DNA of 64,000 nucleotides from Yponomeuta sedellus. Taxonomy: Eukaryota > Arthropoda > Insecta > Lepidoptera > Yponomeutidae. Below, piece after piece: positions 54,308 to 64,000 of the stretch (positions are counted from its first letter, which is position 1; each line of letters opens with the position of its first letter). The position numbers and the translations under genes were made by a program. Below the pieces are notes generated by a model that saw only the letters and a list, made by a program, of their open reading frames with translations, had not been told where the DNA came from and made no database searches. The stretch is from the NCBI GenBank assembly GCA_934045075.1, contig OW203727.1, positions 22,209,311-22,273,310 of the forward strand. Reading direction: 5' to 3'.

Positions 54308-55250
54308 CGCGAGCCGCAGCGCCCTCTGGCGCGCCGCCGAGTAAGCGAGCTGCCGCCTTCGCCAGGTGACGACGTCACAGTGGAGCGGGAGAAGGGGAGC
54401 CGAGTGGCTTGGTTGATTTAAAACTCTTCCATCAAGAATTGGCCGACATAAGCCATATTTTGAGATGCTAAAACCTTTCTATCCTACCGCATGTCTTCAA
54501 GAAACTAAATATGAATTCTGTTAAACTAGTACCTAAAACTAGTATAATGTGGCATTACTTACCTAAAGGCAACAAGTGTACTCTTCAACCATCCTAGCTA
54601 GCATTGTAGCCGAGCCCTAGACAGAAAGCGCTATCGACGGCGAGTCTGATGAGCGCAACTTTGTGCCTGCGCATCGACTGCTCAGCGACCTGACGCGAGC
54701 CGCAGCGCCAGGCGACGACGTCACAGTGGAGCGGGAGAAAGGAAGCTGAGTGGCCTGGTTGATATTAAACTCTTCCATCAAAGATTGGCAAACGTAAGCC
54801 ATATTTTGAGATGCTAAAAAACTTTCTATCCTACCTCATGTCTTCAAGAAAGTAAATTTGATTTCTGTTGAGCTAGTATCTAAAACTAGTGTAATAGGGC
54901 GTAGAGAGATAGATAGAGAACACTTTATAACCAGAAAAAGAATACAACCATGATTTCTTAAATCAAAGTTCATACCTAGAGGCAAAAATGTACTCTTCAA
55001 CCATCCTAGGTAGCATTGTAGTTGAGGCCTAGACAGAAAGCGCTATCGGCAGCAAGTCTGATGATGACGCAACGAGATGCCTGTGCATCGACTGCTCGGT
55101 GACTTGGCGCAAATAACCGGAACTAGAGAAGGGGAACTGAGTGCCCTGCTTGATAAAGCTCTTACATCAAAGATTGGCAGAGGTAATCTACGTTTTGAGA
55201 TACTGAAAGACTTTCTATTCAATCTCATTTCTTCAAGATAGAAAAAAAAA
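54250..55250 (+). repeat. Three tandem copies of the last exon's 3' end and downstream DNA
   Basis: A block starting near CTCTGATGAGCGCA (54259) and running through the stop codon and about 280 bases of 3' flank recurs at about 54645 and 55057 (spacings 386 and 412). Shared landmarks: GCATCGACTGCTC, CTCTTCCATCAA, TTTTGAGATGCTAAA, TCTTCAAGA. Copy 2 is close to copy 1; copy 3 is degenerate. Copy 1 alone is attached to a splice acceptor; the others look like 3' UTR or pseudo-exon. Confidence 0.85.
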
Positions 55251-55600
55251 TTGTTGAACTGGTTAGTATCAATTCGAACAAAAACAAAAGTATCCAGAAC
55301 TAGAGTTATAAGCGCCCCCCTCGTATGTAAAGACAATCTGGCGTTACATACCTACAGACAGCTACATACTCAGCGAGCGGTTAGCAGTCTCGTCTCAAAA
55401 AAGGCGAGAACGTACAAAGACAAGCTTCATAAAAACTGTATTAACAACACTGTTAGTTTACTAATGCTTTCAAAAAGACGCCTGTCATCTAAGTATTCAG
55501 GGACCACGGTACTTGCAAAAGTGCCGAAACGTCGAAAAATTGTAAAATTAAACGAGTAAATATCCGTGCAAATACAGTTTTTATTGTGCTCGTGTTAACC
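55251..55600 (+). other. Small unrecognised basic ORF, repeat-associated
   Basis: 102 codons with basic clusters (SKKARTYKDKLHKN, VPKRRKIVKLNE). Its 3' end and flank (GAAACGTCGAAAAATTG, AAACGAG, ATATCCGTG) match the DNA around the SINE-A trimer at 23505-23520 and 24387-24420. Probably part of an interspersed element; function unknown. Confidence 0.35.
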
Positions 55601-55784
55601 TTAGAATAAAGACAAGCTTCCTGCCCAGATAGTAAGTACGATGACGCTAGTCACGCATTTTGAATGTCAAAAGTCGCGACTTTCCAGTATATTGATAGCC
55701 AAATTATATCATTTTAACGCCACAAAATGCGCGACTCGTGCCATCGCACTAACCAGGCTGAGATCTCATACTGAGCGTGATGAA

Positions 55785-56240
55785 ATTAAATGAAAAGGTT
55801 TTATTCAAAGTAGCGCAGAAACTGCGGCATAATGAACGAGTCAAACTATGTGTCCATTTCAAAATCTAGATCATTTTGTAGAAAAATGGACAAAAAGACT
55901 CCAAATTTAGTCTTTTCAAAGATCTTAATTATTAGAAAACATAGAACGTGTTCTTGAGTTGAGACCGCGACTCGGCAAATGTAGTGTAGGACGCCCTCCG
56001 ACTAAGTGGGATGACGATCTGCGAAAAACCTACCGGCAAATGCTGGATGCGGCAAGCTAAAGACTGGCGCTCATTAGGAGAGGGCTAAGTCTAGCAGTGG
56101 ACAGTAACATATAGCCTGAAGAAGAAGAAGATAGAACTCACGCATTGTACTGACTTTAATTCCAGTCATTCAAGTAATCCTTTGTGTTATAGTAGGTAGC
56201 TCTTTTGGCTTATAGTGTACTTAACACATTTTTGAACCGC
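55785..56240 (-). mobile_element. Family R LINE 3' end with a nested LINE tail
   Basis: Same minus-strand LINE 3' region as 21085-21330 and 58130-58490 (AAAGGTTTTATTCAAAGTAG, AATCTAGATCATTTTG). It is interrupted by another LINE tail, 55942-56131, whose plus-strand peptide (SVGRPPTKWDDDL) and AGTCTAGCAGTGGACAG..GAAGAAGAAG end are of the type at 20130-20400. The motif ATAGAAC occurs at both borders, a likely short target duplication. Confidence 0.65.
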
Positions 56241-58129
56241 GTTTCACTACCTGCAGAGCTAGTTTTTGGCTTGAACAATCTGAAGTCGAAACAGAGGAGG
56301 CGTATTAGGAAAGCTGCAATACTTCTCAAATCACTTTGTGTGTATATGGCATTCCCAAAGAAATTTGGCACTAACACAAAACACGGAAGTTTCTCTTTTG
56401 AATTTAAGATGGAATGCTAACATCCAAGGTGTCTCGCAAATTTTCTTATGGTATAAATAATTGGATATTCTTGGGTTAGCTGCGGATCGGCACAGACTAA
56501 AGTACTTAAGAACTTATTTTGGAGCACGAACGGATGTTTTTTTTTCTTTACTTTCTGTTCTAAAAACATATCTTATAAATATACGAGTCCTGCACAAATG
56601 TGCAGGACTCAAAAATAGGTTTTAACTGATAAAATACTGAAATGCGTTCTTACGCGCCATTTTACACGCAGTATCTCGAATATAACCTAGTTTGAAATTT
56701 TGTACAGTATGAGATAGTTGCTAACATTGAATTAGTTTTAATTTTCATTTTAAAATGTACGTATAGTAAAGATATATTGAGCTTATTTTACGAGGTCCGA
56801 AATTCCGAATATAGTCAATACATTAGTCATATTTAAATATATAGAAAAAAATTATTAAGTTAATGCATTGTTGATTTGACAAGATATTTTTAACTGTCTT
56901 GTATTTTACTATTTCTTTCAATTCTTACATACATACAGTAATATAATGAAATCTCCTTGAAGTGTGTCACCATTAGATTAGACGGACAGAATTAAATTCT
57001 GCCCGAGTATGTATATAAATTCTCAGTATTGGGTAATGGTAAATTTAAAAGTAGCCAAATATAATTTCAATCACTTTCTATGTAAGGTAGGTTAGTACAG
57101 CCGATAGCATGTCAACCTTAACAATTTAGTTGCAAAATAATTCGTAACGTAACTGTATGAACGGATGTAAAGGTTGATGCGCTGTCGACTAAACACTTGT
57201 ACGGAATTGGTAGGTATACCGGTGCTGTTACTATAAAAATATGGGCTTTTTAATTTGTTAAAATATGTGGAAAAGACACTTAAAACGCCGGAATAAGTAA
57301 AAACTTGTAAGTAAAACCTTTACATTCCTTTATTTCTGTTTACACCTTTACATTATAATATAACATAACGACAGAAAGAAAGGCTTTGCAAGAAAAATGT
57401 AAGGGTTGACCTGTCGATGTGGACTGTACATATCTACATCATTAACTCTTTCTTGTAAACTCTCAGTGCGCTCCAGTATAAATATAGTTATTCCTTTTTG
57501 ATATGTCTGTAAATAAAATGAAATAAAAACTAGAGACGTGTTGTTTAATTTTAACTTTCCAACCATGACGCAGATGGAATCCCAATTGTATAATAGATGT
57601 AAAGTAATTTTTTTTTTACAAATTCGGTACAAGTCAAAATACGAAAAATAGGGAACAATTCCTAGATCAATAATATTCTTCCTACACTGAACCTGCCTGC
57701 TGTGACCATACCAGTACGTAAATTTTATTATTCTGTCTCTTCAGATTCTCGCGACAGAACAAGACAAAACAATACTCAGTGAAATTCTCAATTCAAAAAC
57801 CTCTGGTTAGAGGTAAATGCTGAAACCAATGGAGGCGCCTTCCCATGCGTGTTCGGTGCTAAAACTCTAACCAGCGTTAACTTGATATTTGGAGTAAGAC
57901 AAGAGTATGGTAAATTAAACTAAAGAGTTAGTTCTTATAAAAAATCGGTCTAATGTTATTGTCATGTGAATCTTGTAACCTAGGTAATTAATTACTTTAA
58001 TAATATCAATTTTTATTTTCAAGGTATGGGTTATTAATTTATTATGTATGGGTTATTGTTATTTTAAAGGTCAGAACTGAGGAGGTTAAGATGCCCATGA
58101 TAATAAGTTTCGTAATTCTTCAAAAGATT
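56241..58129. other. AT-rich intergenic DNA
   Basis: No supported gene. A GTCCTGCACAAATGTGCAGGACT hairpin lies near 56586-56608. Frames 56205-56420 and 57348-57632 have no recognisable motif. Confidence 0.55.
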
Positions 58130-58490
58130 TGAAATGAAATGAAAAGGTTTTATTGAAAGTAGTGCAGAAACTGCGGTATAATGATCATTACAATTCAATA
58201 CGTAATACAGTAATACTCTGTTCGTAATACAGAGAATATTGTAAAGAGGTTCGAAATTTCACTGATGCCGGTGAGTCGCCCATTAGCTCAGTTGGAAAGA
58301 GCGCTGGCACGGATAGCCAGAGGTCGCGGGTTCGAATCCCGGCAATGGGTGGAATTTTTAGCCTCTAAATAGGTTTTTTAAAATTACAATTCAAACTTGG
58401 TGTCCATTTCAAAATCTAGATCTTTTTGGAGAAAAGATGGACAAAAAAACTCTTTTTAAAGTCCTTAATTAACAGAGTTTACATAATTAT
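58130..58490 (-). mobile_element. Family R LINE 3' end, carrying a SINE-A
   Basis: GAAATGAAATGAAAAGGTTT begins the plus-strand view of this LINE's 3' tail. It is interrupted by a SINE-A (58187-58394) and at 58491 by an LTR element; it resumes at 61256. Confidence 0.7.
58187..58394 (+). repeat. SINE-A single copy with 12-bp target duplication
   Basis: Plus-strand unit (58199-58382) between direct copies of ATTACAATTCAA. The tRNA-like part has GCCCATTAGCTCAGTTGG, a CTGGC..GCCAG anticodon-type stem and GGGTTCGAATCCC, with pairing acceptor ends. The relation to a tRNA is clear, but the repeated context marks it as a SINE. Confidence 0.9.
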
Positions 58491-58617
58491 TGTAGAAATC
58501 TAGACTTGATATTCACATAGTAATTCGGGAGTAGAAAGAAACACGTCTGATTGCTAAAAACCGTTTACTGGAAGAGAGAGAGGCGGTGGATATTTTTACA
58601 GATTACCCTACATTACA
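58491..58617 (-). repeat. 3' LTR of the Ty3/gypsy element
   Basis: 127 bp, TGTAG..TTACA on the plus strand, identical to the partner at 61129-61255. Confidence 0.93.
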
Positions 58618-58724
58618 CCCTCACCCTTAACTGCTACTTACAGATAAACAAAACTTAACACTTAACAGCATGCAACTTAATTCTACTTAGCTACTATGCA
58701 GCGATACATTAAAAAATGTTATCA

Positions 58725-60980
58725 TTAATCTATTTCAAAACCGTATCTTTTTACGGGTTTCTTTGTTCTATGGGGGCGATTCTCTGACAAGAAATAGGGC
58801 GCGGTCGGGAGCGGCTCGGGCCGGTCCCGGGTCGGGCCCGCGGCCGCGACCGGCGTCCGCACGCGCACCTCGCTCGCGTGCGGCGATGCAGGTGCCACCG
58901 AAGTGCCAACTGCATCTCCGCCCGGCTGGTGTACGGCGACTTCCCCGGCCGAGTCAGACGTACTGGGACTTGGAAGATCGTACATGGGCGTAAACTTTCT
59001 CTTAATTTGATCAATATGTCTCTTAACCGGTGAACCGTCGTCCTTGGTAACCAAATAATTCCTAGACCCCATCTTCTCATCGATTCGGCCACTATCCCAT
59101 TTCCTCCCCGTATAATCCCTTATCCATACCTCGTCCCCCACTCCAAATTGTCTATGCCGGCCCCCTGCGTTCTCAACTTGCCGTTGTTGTGCCCGTTGCA
59201 CCCTTTCTGTTATGCACTGGTCCCCGCGCAGCAAATCTAACCGCGAGCGCAGACTACGTCGTTGTAACAGCATCGCTGGAGACGATCCAGTGGTGCTGTG
59301 CTCGACATTACGGTACGCCATCAGGTAAGTTTGTAATGCAGCGTCCATATCAACACCATCTCGCAGTGACTTTCGAACTGCGCGCTTACATAGTTTAACT
59401 GCGTTCTCGGCCGCCCCGTTGGACGCCGGATGATAAATGGCCGAGTAAGACACTTTGACACCATTATTGTTCATAAATTCTAAGTACTCCCTGCTCGTGA
59501 AGGGTGGCCCGTTATCAGATACTACTTCTCTAGGTAGTCCAAAACGTGCAAAAGTCTCCCGTAATACTTTAATTACTGCTGACGCCGTTGTTCTTTCCAT
59601 TGAAAATGCTTCCATCCATTTAGAGGAAGAATCAATAATGACAAAAAATGTTCTACCATGAAACGGCCCTAAGAAATCTACGTGTAAACGTGTCCAAGGC
59701 TCCGGGTGGTAGATCCAGGGCACGGGTGGCGCGCGCGGCGGCGCGGCGCTGTCGGCCACGCACACGGCGCACTCGCGGCCCGCGCGCTCCACATCGGCGT
59801 CCACCCCGGGCCACCACACGTAGCTTCGAGCCACGCTTTTCATCTTGACAATACCTAAATGCCCAATATGCAACTCTTTTAGTATTGAATTCCTTAGTGC
59901 CTCTGGTATCACCAGTATATAGCCCCACATGACACAATCCATGTCCACATATAGCTCATTTTTTTTTGCAAAATATGGCTTGATTTTTTCGTCCTCACAC
60001 ACTTGCGGCCATCCAGACTGTATACACATCTTAACTTTACGCAACACCTCGTCTTTATCCGTACCTTCTTTTATATCTTTTCTAGTCAGAGGCAAAAACT
60101 TTTGCACAAAGTTAAGATATGTTTGTTCCGATTTATTTGATCGCTCCACATTTAAGGGTAACCTTGACAAGGCGTCTGCACTGTTTTTCTGTGACGATAC
60201 ATACTCAATATCATAATTATAACCCGACAACAGTACTGCCCATCGCTGCATCCTACTTGCCGCCATTACTGGTATTCCTGTTTTCTCACCAAAAATGGAA
60301 ACTAACGGTTTGTGGTCTGTTCTTAGGATAAATTTACGGCCATACAGATATTGATGAAATTTGCGTATGCCAAAAATAATTGCCAAGGCTTCTTTTTCAA
60401 TTTGTGAGTATGAACGTTCTGCTCCGTTCAATACTCGCGAGGCAAACGCGACGGGTCGCTCACGCACCCCTCCGCCGCCCGCGGCCGCCGGCAGCAGGTG
60501 CGAGATGACGGCGCCGACGCCCACGCTGCTGGCGTCCGTCGTCAGTACCAGCGGCAGCTCCGGCGAGTAGTGCGCGAGCACCTCGCTCGACACTAGCATT
60601 CTTTTCACTTCAAAAAACGACTTCTCGCACCGCTCATTCCATGTGAAACTTGCATCCTTTTTAAGTAAGTTATATAAAGGTTCTAGTAACGTACTGATGT
60701 TTGGCACGAACTTCGCATAATACATAACCAATCCTAAAAATGAACGAAGTTCTGTCACATTCTTAGGGCGCGGTACCTTCTTGATTGCTTCCACTTTCTC
60801 TGGGCAAGTGTGAACTCCCTCTTTACTGATAGTGTAGCCTAAATACGTCACTGAATGGGCAAAAAATGTGCATTTGTCTTTCCTAATCTTTAGTCCGTAT
60901 TTTTGCAACCTTTCAAAGACTTTGTTCAAGTTAGCCATATGCTCCTGGTTATTTGCGCCCGTGATGATGACGTCATCCAA
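58725..60980 (-). pseudogene. Truncated gypsy pol (RT C-terminus, RNase H, integrase)
   Basis: About 751 codons, starting at the RT active-site Asp pair (DDVIITG; the catalytic core upstream of it is deleted). In order: RT thumb (LGYTISKEG, FLGLVMYYAKFVPN), RNase H (LTTDASSVGVGA, RTDHKPL, SADALSRLP), an integrase HHCC zinc finger (HIGHLG..CAVC) and the integrase core (HVDFLGPF, SDNGPPFTS, a downstream E in NGAAENAV). No internal stop. The 5' deletion removes the start and the polymerase fingers/palm, so no active RT can be made. No envelope gene is present. Confidence 0.9.
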
Positions 60981-61065
60981 AAATAAAGTATTGCTCGAGC
61001 CGTTCTACATACAAGTCCCAACTGTCTTTGGCTGGATCAAAAGCACTTATCTTTCCGAGAGACAT
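60978..61065 (-). pseudogene. Gag N-terminal stub
   Basis: About 29 codons from the ATG at 61065 (starts MSLGKISAF) before the deletion junction. The continuing gag frame meets TGA just after the junction, and the pol frame is in a different register. The deletion endpoints share a short T-rich stretch (AAAAA on the plus strand near 60980). Confidence 0.75.
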
Positions 61066-61128
61066 GATTATGGTCACAAAACACTGTTTACCGCACGATT
61101 GTAAGTTCTTAGTCCATTTCGTCGCCAC

Positions 61129-61255
61129 TGTAGAAATCTAGACTTGATATTCACATAGTAATTCGGGAGTAGAAAGAAACACGTCTGATTGCTAAAAACC
61201 GTTTACTGGAAGAGAGAGAGGCGGTGGATATTTTTACAGATTACCCTACATTACA
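61129..61255 (-). repeat. 5' LTR of the Ty3/gypsy element
   Basis: 127 bp, identical by eye to 58491-58617; followed by the target-duplication copy ATTAT. Confidence 0.93.
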
Positions 61256-61585
61256 ATTATTATGAGTCAAGTCATTAATAAGTCATTAATTAACAGAGTT
61301 TACATAGTAAAACATAAAAGTCATGCATTGTACTGGATTTAATTCCAGACATCATTGTCATCTAAATAATTCTTTATGTTATAGTAGCCCTTTTGGCGCA
61401 AAGTGTGCTTAACACATTTTTTGAACCGCGTTTCCGCCAAGCTTAATATATCTTCAAGGATTTTATTATAGAAGCGTATACAATGCTCCATGCAGGATGT
61501 ATTAATTTTTGCCAGCCTAAATAGTGGGAACAAAAGTTTATGTTTATTAGTATTTGCACTGTGTTGGCTACCTAAAGTTTTAAAG
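61256..61585 (-). mobile_element. Family R LINE, C-terminal coding part
   Basis: Continuation of 58130-58490 past the gypsy insertion. The minus-strand frame encodes the last about 75 residues of a jockey-type RT (LLFPLFRLAKINTS, HCIRFYNKILEDI, RFKKCVKHTLRQKGYY), ending DDNDVWN at 61339, then 3' UTR. It is cut on the right by a solo LTR. Confidence 0.75.
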
Positions 61586-62539
61586 TGTGACGTAGCTAAC
61601 CACGTCACCAGCCACACCACGAGCACCACGCAGGCACGGCGTGACAAGACGCCAGCGGAGCGCGGCCCGCGGCGCGGGGCGCCGCATGCAGTGACGCCAG
61701 CAAGGACTGGCGGGAGGCGCGGCACGGCGGCGACGCGAATATAAAAGGCGCAGCGCTAGCTCAGTCGAGCGGCTCCCACTACCAGTAAAGACGTTCACCG
61801 TAGGTCCGGTCCCGGTGTGATTTTAAGGGGTTTCTGGTTCGCTGTGGGAGTCCCGGTAGTGCTTCAGGACAGTCGGAGGGGATCCCGATCTGTAGAGGGT
61901 TGAGGAACAGGCGAGGGCACATCGGCTGATCGCCGGAAGCGGTACAGTGGTCCGCCTCTGTGGGCCCATCCGAGAGTAGCCGATGCCACTCACGAAATGT
62001 CCTAGGGCATGGCATGTTGGTTTGCCGATATTAGCCGGCCTAGGACATCTCGTGTGCCCGCCTTAGCCTCTGGGTGCTGGCACGTTGGGGTTCCCGATGG
62101 TGGCCACCCCAGATAATAGGGAATCCTGAGAGCGGTATGTTGGGGATCCCGATATCGGCCACTCCAGGATCATTGAGAGTCGTAGGTACCTCTCACCAGG
62201 AATAAGTACAGCAGTTGATAATAGTGAGCAAGTCGCCCCTAGTATCCATCAGTAGTTAAGTTGTGTGAGTGTCGGTGGTGTAACAAAGACAGTGATAAAA
62301 CAGGGACAATGGTTAAAACCAGTGGTAGGTTAAGTGAGAGACAATTTGAGTGTGTAGGGTTAGTTATGTAAATATTAGGTCTGTGTATATTAAATGATGT
62401 CGGTTTTTGGAATCCAAGCGTAGTCATTTGTGAGTAGTCCCCATAGGCATCCTTGAAAGCGCCAACCCGGGTAGTATTTCACCGGGTCGCGCATAAACCT
62501 AGCCCCTCAGGCAGAGCACCTCAAGAGGTTAGTGTTACA
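61586..62539 (+). mobile_element. Solo LTR, 954 bp
   Basis: Begins TGTGACGTAGC, ends GTTAGTGTTACA and is flanked by AAAG (61582-61585 and 62540-62543). It has a promoter-like layout: GC-rich upstream region, TATA box (TATAAAAGG, about 61740-61748) and an initiator-like CTCAGTCG about 20 bases on. GGGAGTCCCGG/GGGGATCCCGAT-type short repeats fill 61830-62170. No internal region remains. Orientation is inferred from the TATA box. Confidence 0.75.
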
Positions 62540-62890
62540 AAAGTTACTGATATTTTTCCTGACGTACCTACATAATGTTTTCATACATATACTGACTGGC
62601 AACTGTCAAAATGTTAGTTTCTTTTTAAAAAATCTCTTAATATCAGTTGTTTTTATCTATTATCATAAAACCGTTAAGACCCGAAACCATTATTTGGATT
62701 AAGATAATAATTATTCTTACCTCCTTAAGGACTCCATCTATCATTTCCACACAACGCCATTTGTAGATAAAACATAAATACAAAGCTGACTGCAACAGTA
62801 TTAGTAAAAACAATTTTAAACGAATACCGAATATCGCACAAAATTATAGACAGTACATTTCAGTAGTTAAGAACAGTAGGATATAATTAT
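62540..62890. other. AT-rich spacer
   Basis: No gene or repeat family recognised. Confidence 0.5.
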
Positions 62891-63775
62891 ATTCTTTTTT
62901 TTAATGCGCTAACCCGTGCTGCAAGTGATGCAAATTATTTCAGCCAGATGTTGCTTTTACCTGTACGTAATACAGAGAGAGTATTGTAAAGAGGTTCAAA
63001 ATTTCACTGATGCCGGTGAGTCGCTCATTAGCTCAGTTTGGACAGCGCTTGCACGGTTAGCCAGAGGTCGTGGGCTCGAGGCCCGGTGTGGGTGGAATTT
63101 TTACCCTCTAAATAGGTTTTTAAATTTGTTCCTTAGCACGGGTTAGTGCATTAAAAATAAAAATAGTATAAAATAAAATTTGTAGAACCTTGTGCAAGAA
63201 TCAGTATTTATCAGACTAATATTATTCTGATAAATACTGATTCTGATGCCCCGAATTAGTCGGGGCTGTAAGTAATGCAATTTGCTTAAGTCAGATGTCG
63301 CTGCCTGTACGTAATACAGAGAATAGTGTAAAGAGGTTCGAAATTTCACTGATGCCGTGAGTCGCCCATTGGCTCAATTGGTAGAGCGCTGGCACGGATA
63401 GCCAGAGGTTGCGGGTTCGAATCCCGGCATGGGTGAAATTTTAGCCTCTAAATAGGTTTTTAAATTTGTTCCTTAGCACGGGTTAGTGCATTAAAAATAA
63501 AAATAGTATAATCATGTGGGTACAGTGATATCGTTCCGATGTTAAAACCTAACTGCAAAGTAGGTAATCGGGGCTGTAAGTAATGCAATTTGCTTAAGTC
63601 AGATGTCGCTGCCTGAACGTAATACAGAGAATAGTGTAAAGAGGTTCGAAATTTCACTGATGCCGTGAGTCGCCCATTGGCTCAATTGGTAGAGCGCTGG
63701 CACGTATAGCCAGAGGTTGCGGGTTCGAATCCCGGCATGGGTGAAATTTTAGCCTCTAAATAGGTTTTTAAATTT
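62890..63775 (+). repeat. SINE-A tandem cluster (three units)
   Basis: Three plus-strand tRNA-like units (GAGTCGC landmark near 63017, 63359 and 63667). The last two are about 308 bp apart and near identical; the first is diverged. Between units one and two lies a perfect 19-bp hairpin (63197-63215 and 63226-63244). The B box GGGTTCGAATCC is intact in units two and three. Confidence 0.88.
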
Positions 63776-64000
63776 TATTTTACTAATGTTAGGAAAAATC
63801 GAAAGTGGTGCACTGCAGTGAAAAATGACATGCCGGATACCTATCGCGGCAAAACTGCCGATCAATTAAAAGCCGGAAGGAGCTATCATCAGTTTCCCTC
63901 GCTCCTCGTCAAAGAAACGTAGTAATGGCGGCTATACACAGTCGCCCAAGAGTACGAGAGGTTATTCATTGCGGGCTTTACGCAAGTGGCACTAAATATT
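63776..64000. other. Unclassified end of window
   Basis: A more GC-balanced stretch (AAAGTGGTGCACTGCAGTG, GGCGGCTATACACAGTCG) with no long open frame; possibly another repeat continuing past the edge. Confidence 0.35.

Larger units (their letters stand above)
58491..61255 (-). mobile_element. Internally deleted Ty3/gypsy LTR retrotransposon
   Basis: Two 127-bp LTRs (58491-58617 and 61129-61255), identical by eye and bounded by TG..CA, with a 5-bp target duplication ATTAT (58486-58490, 61256-61260). On the minus strand the sequence after the 5' LTR (GTGGCGACGAAATGG) is in the primer-binding position, and AGGGTGAGGG precedes the 3' LTR. The interior is only 2.5 kb. A gag start (ATG at 61065) runs about 30 codons and is fused near 60980 to the middle of the RT domain, so most of gag, protease and the RT N-terminus are gone. 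It cannot be autonomous, but it inserted recently. Confidence 0.93.

Noticed and set aside
58268..58345. tRNA gene candidate (A and B boxes, cloverleaf-like stems)
   Set aside because: The same sequence recurs over ten times in the window with fixed flanks and target duplications, so it is the head of a SINE rather than a dedicated tRNA gene. The base before the anticodon is C rather than the usual T.

Overview
This 64-kb window is animal nuclear DNA, almost certainly from an insect and most likely a moth or butterfly. It is AT-rich and intron-bearing, and it is packed with jockey/CR1-type LINEs, tRNA- and 5S-rRNA-derived SINEs, MITEs and LTR elements. The lepidopteran assignment is an inference from the style of the repeats, not a database match. 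No operon, CRISPR array or bacterial feature is present.

Only two host genes can be supported. On the minus strand at 15001-20599 is a two-exon gene for the axonemal dynein intermediate chain WDR63/DNAI3. Its short acidic first exon joins the 3.3-kb second exon in frame and gives 1161 residues. On the plus strand, four exons at 24839-24958, 37070-37184, 48724-48874 and 54172-54307 join in frame with matching phases and canonical GT/AG sites. They encode the C-terminal part of an unrecognised protein with about four membrane helices. Its introns (12.1, 11.5 and 5.3 kb) are filled with transposons, and its last coding exon plus downstream DNA is repeated as two decaying copies.

Layout: 1-3.5 kb holds a GC-rich repeat, a remnant of an insect retroelement envelope gene and two LINE 3' fragments. 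3.7-12.7 kb holds a 4.15-kb direct duplication, apparently identical apart from an (ATAAT)n length change, closed by an inverted SINE complex. 12.7-24.8 kb holds DNAI3 and its flank. 24.8-54.3 kb is the membrane-protein gene with its transposon-filled introns, including a LINE nested in another element nested in a 5S-derived SINE (31-36.5 kb) and a nearly intact LINE (37.4-42.1 kb). 54.3-64 kb holds the exon duplications, LINE remnants, a young internally deleted Ty3/gypsy element (58491-61255), a 954-bp solo LTR and a tandem SINE cluster.

The most unusual material is in the small repeats: a SINE family whose head resembles 5S rRNA including its internal promoter; a tRNA-derived SINE that occurs as about 309-bp head-to-tail multimers and as inverted foldbacks, several with 11-15-bp target duplications; and many short perfect hairpins inside repeat copies, which suggest template switching. 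All identities were judged by eye.
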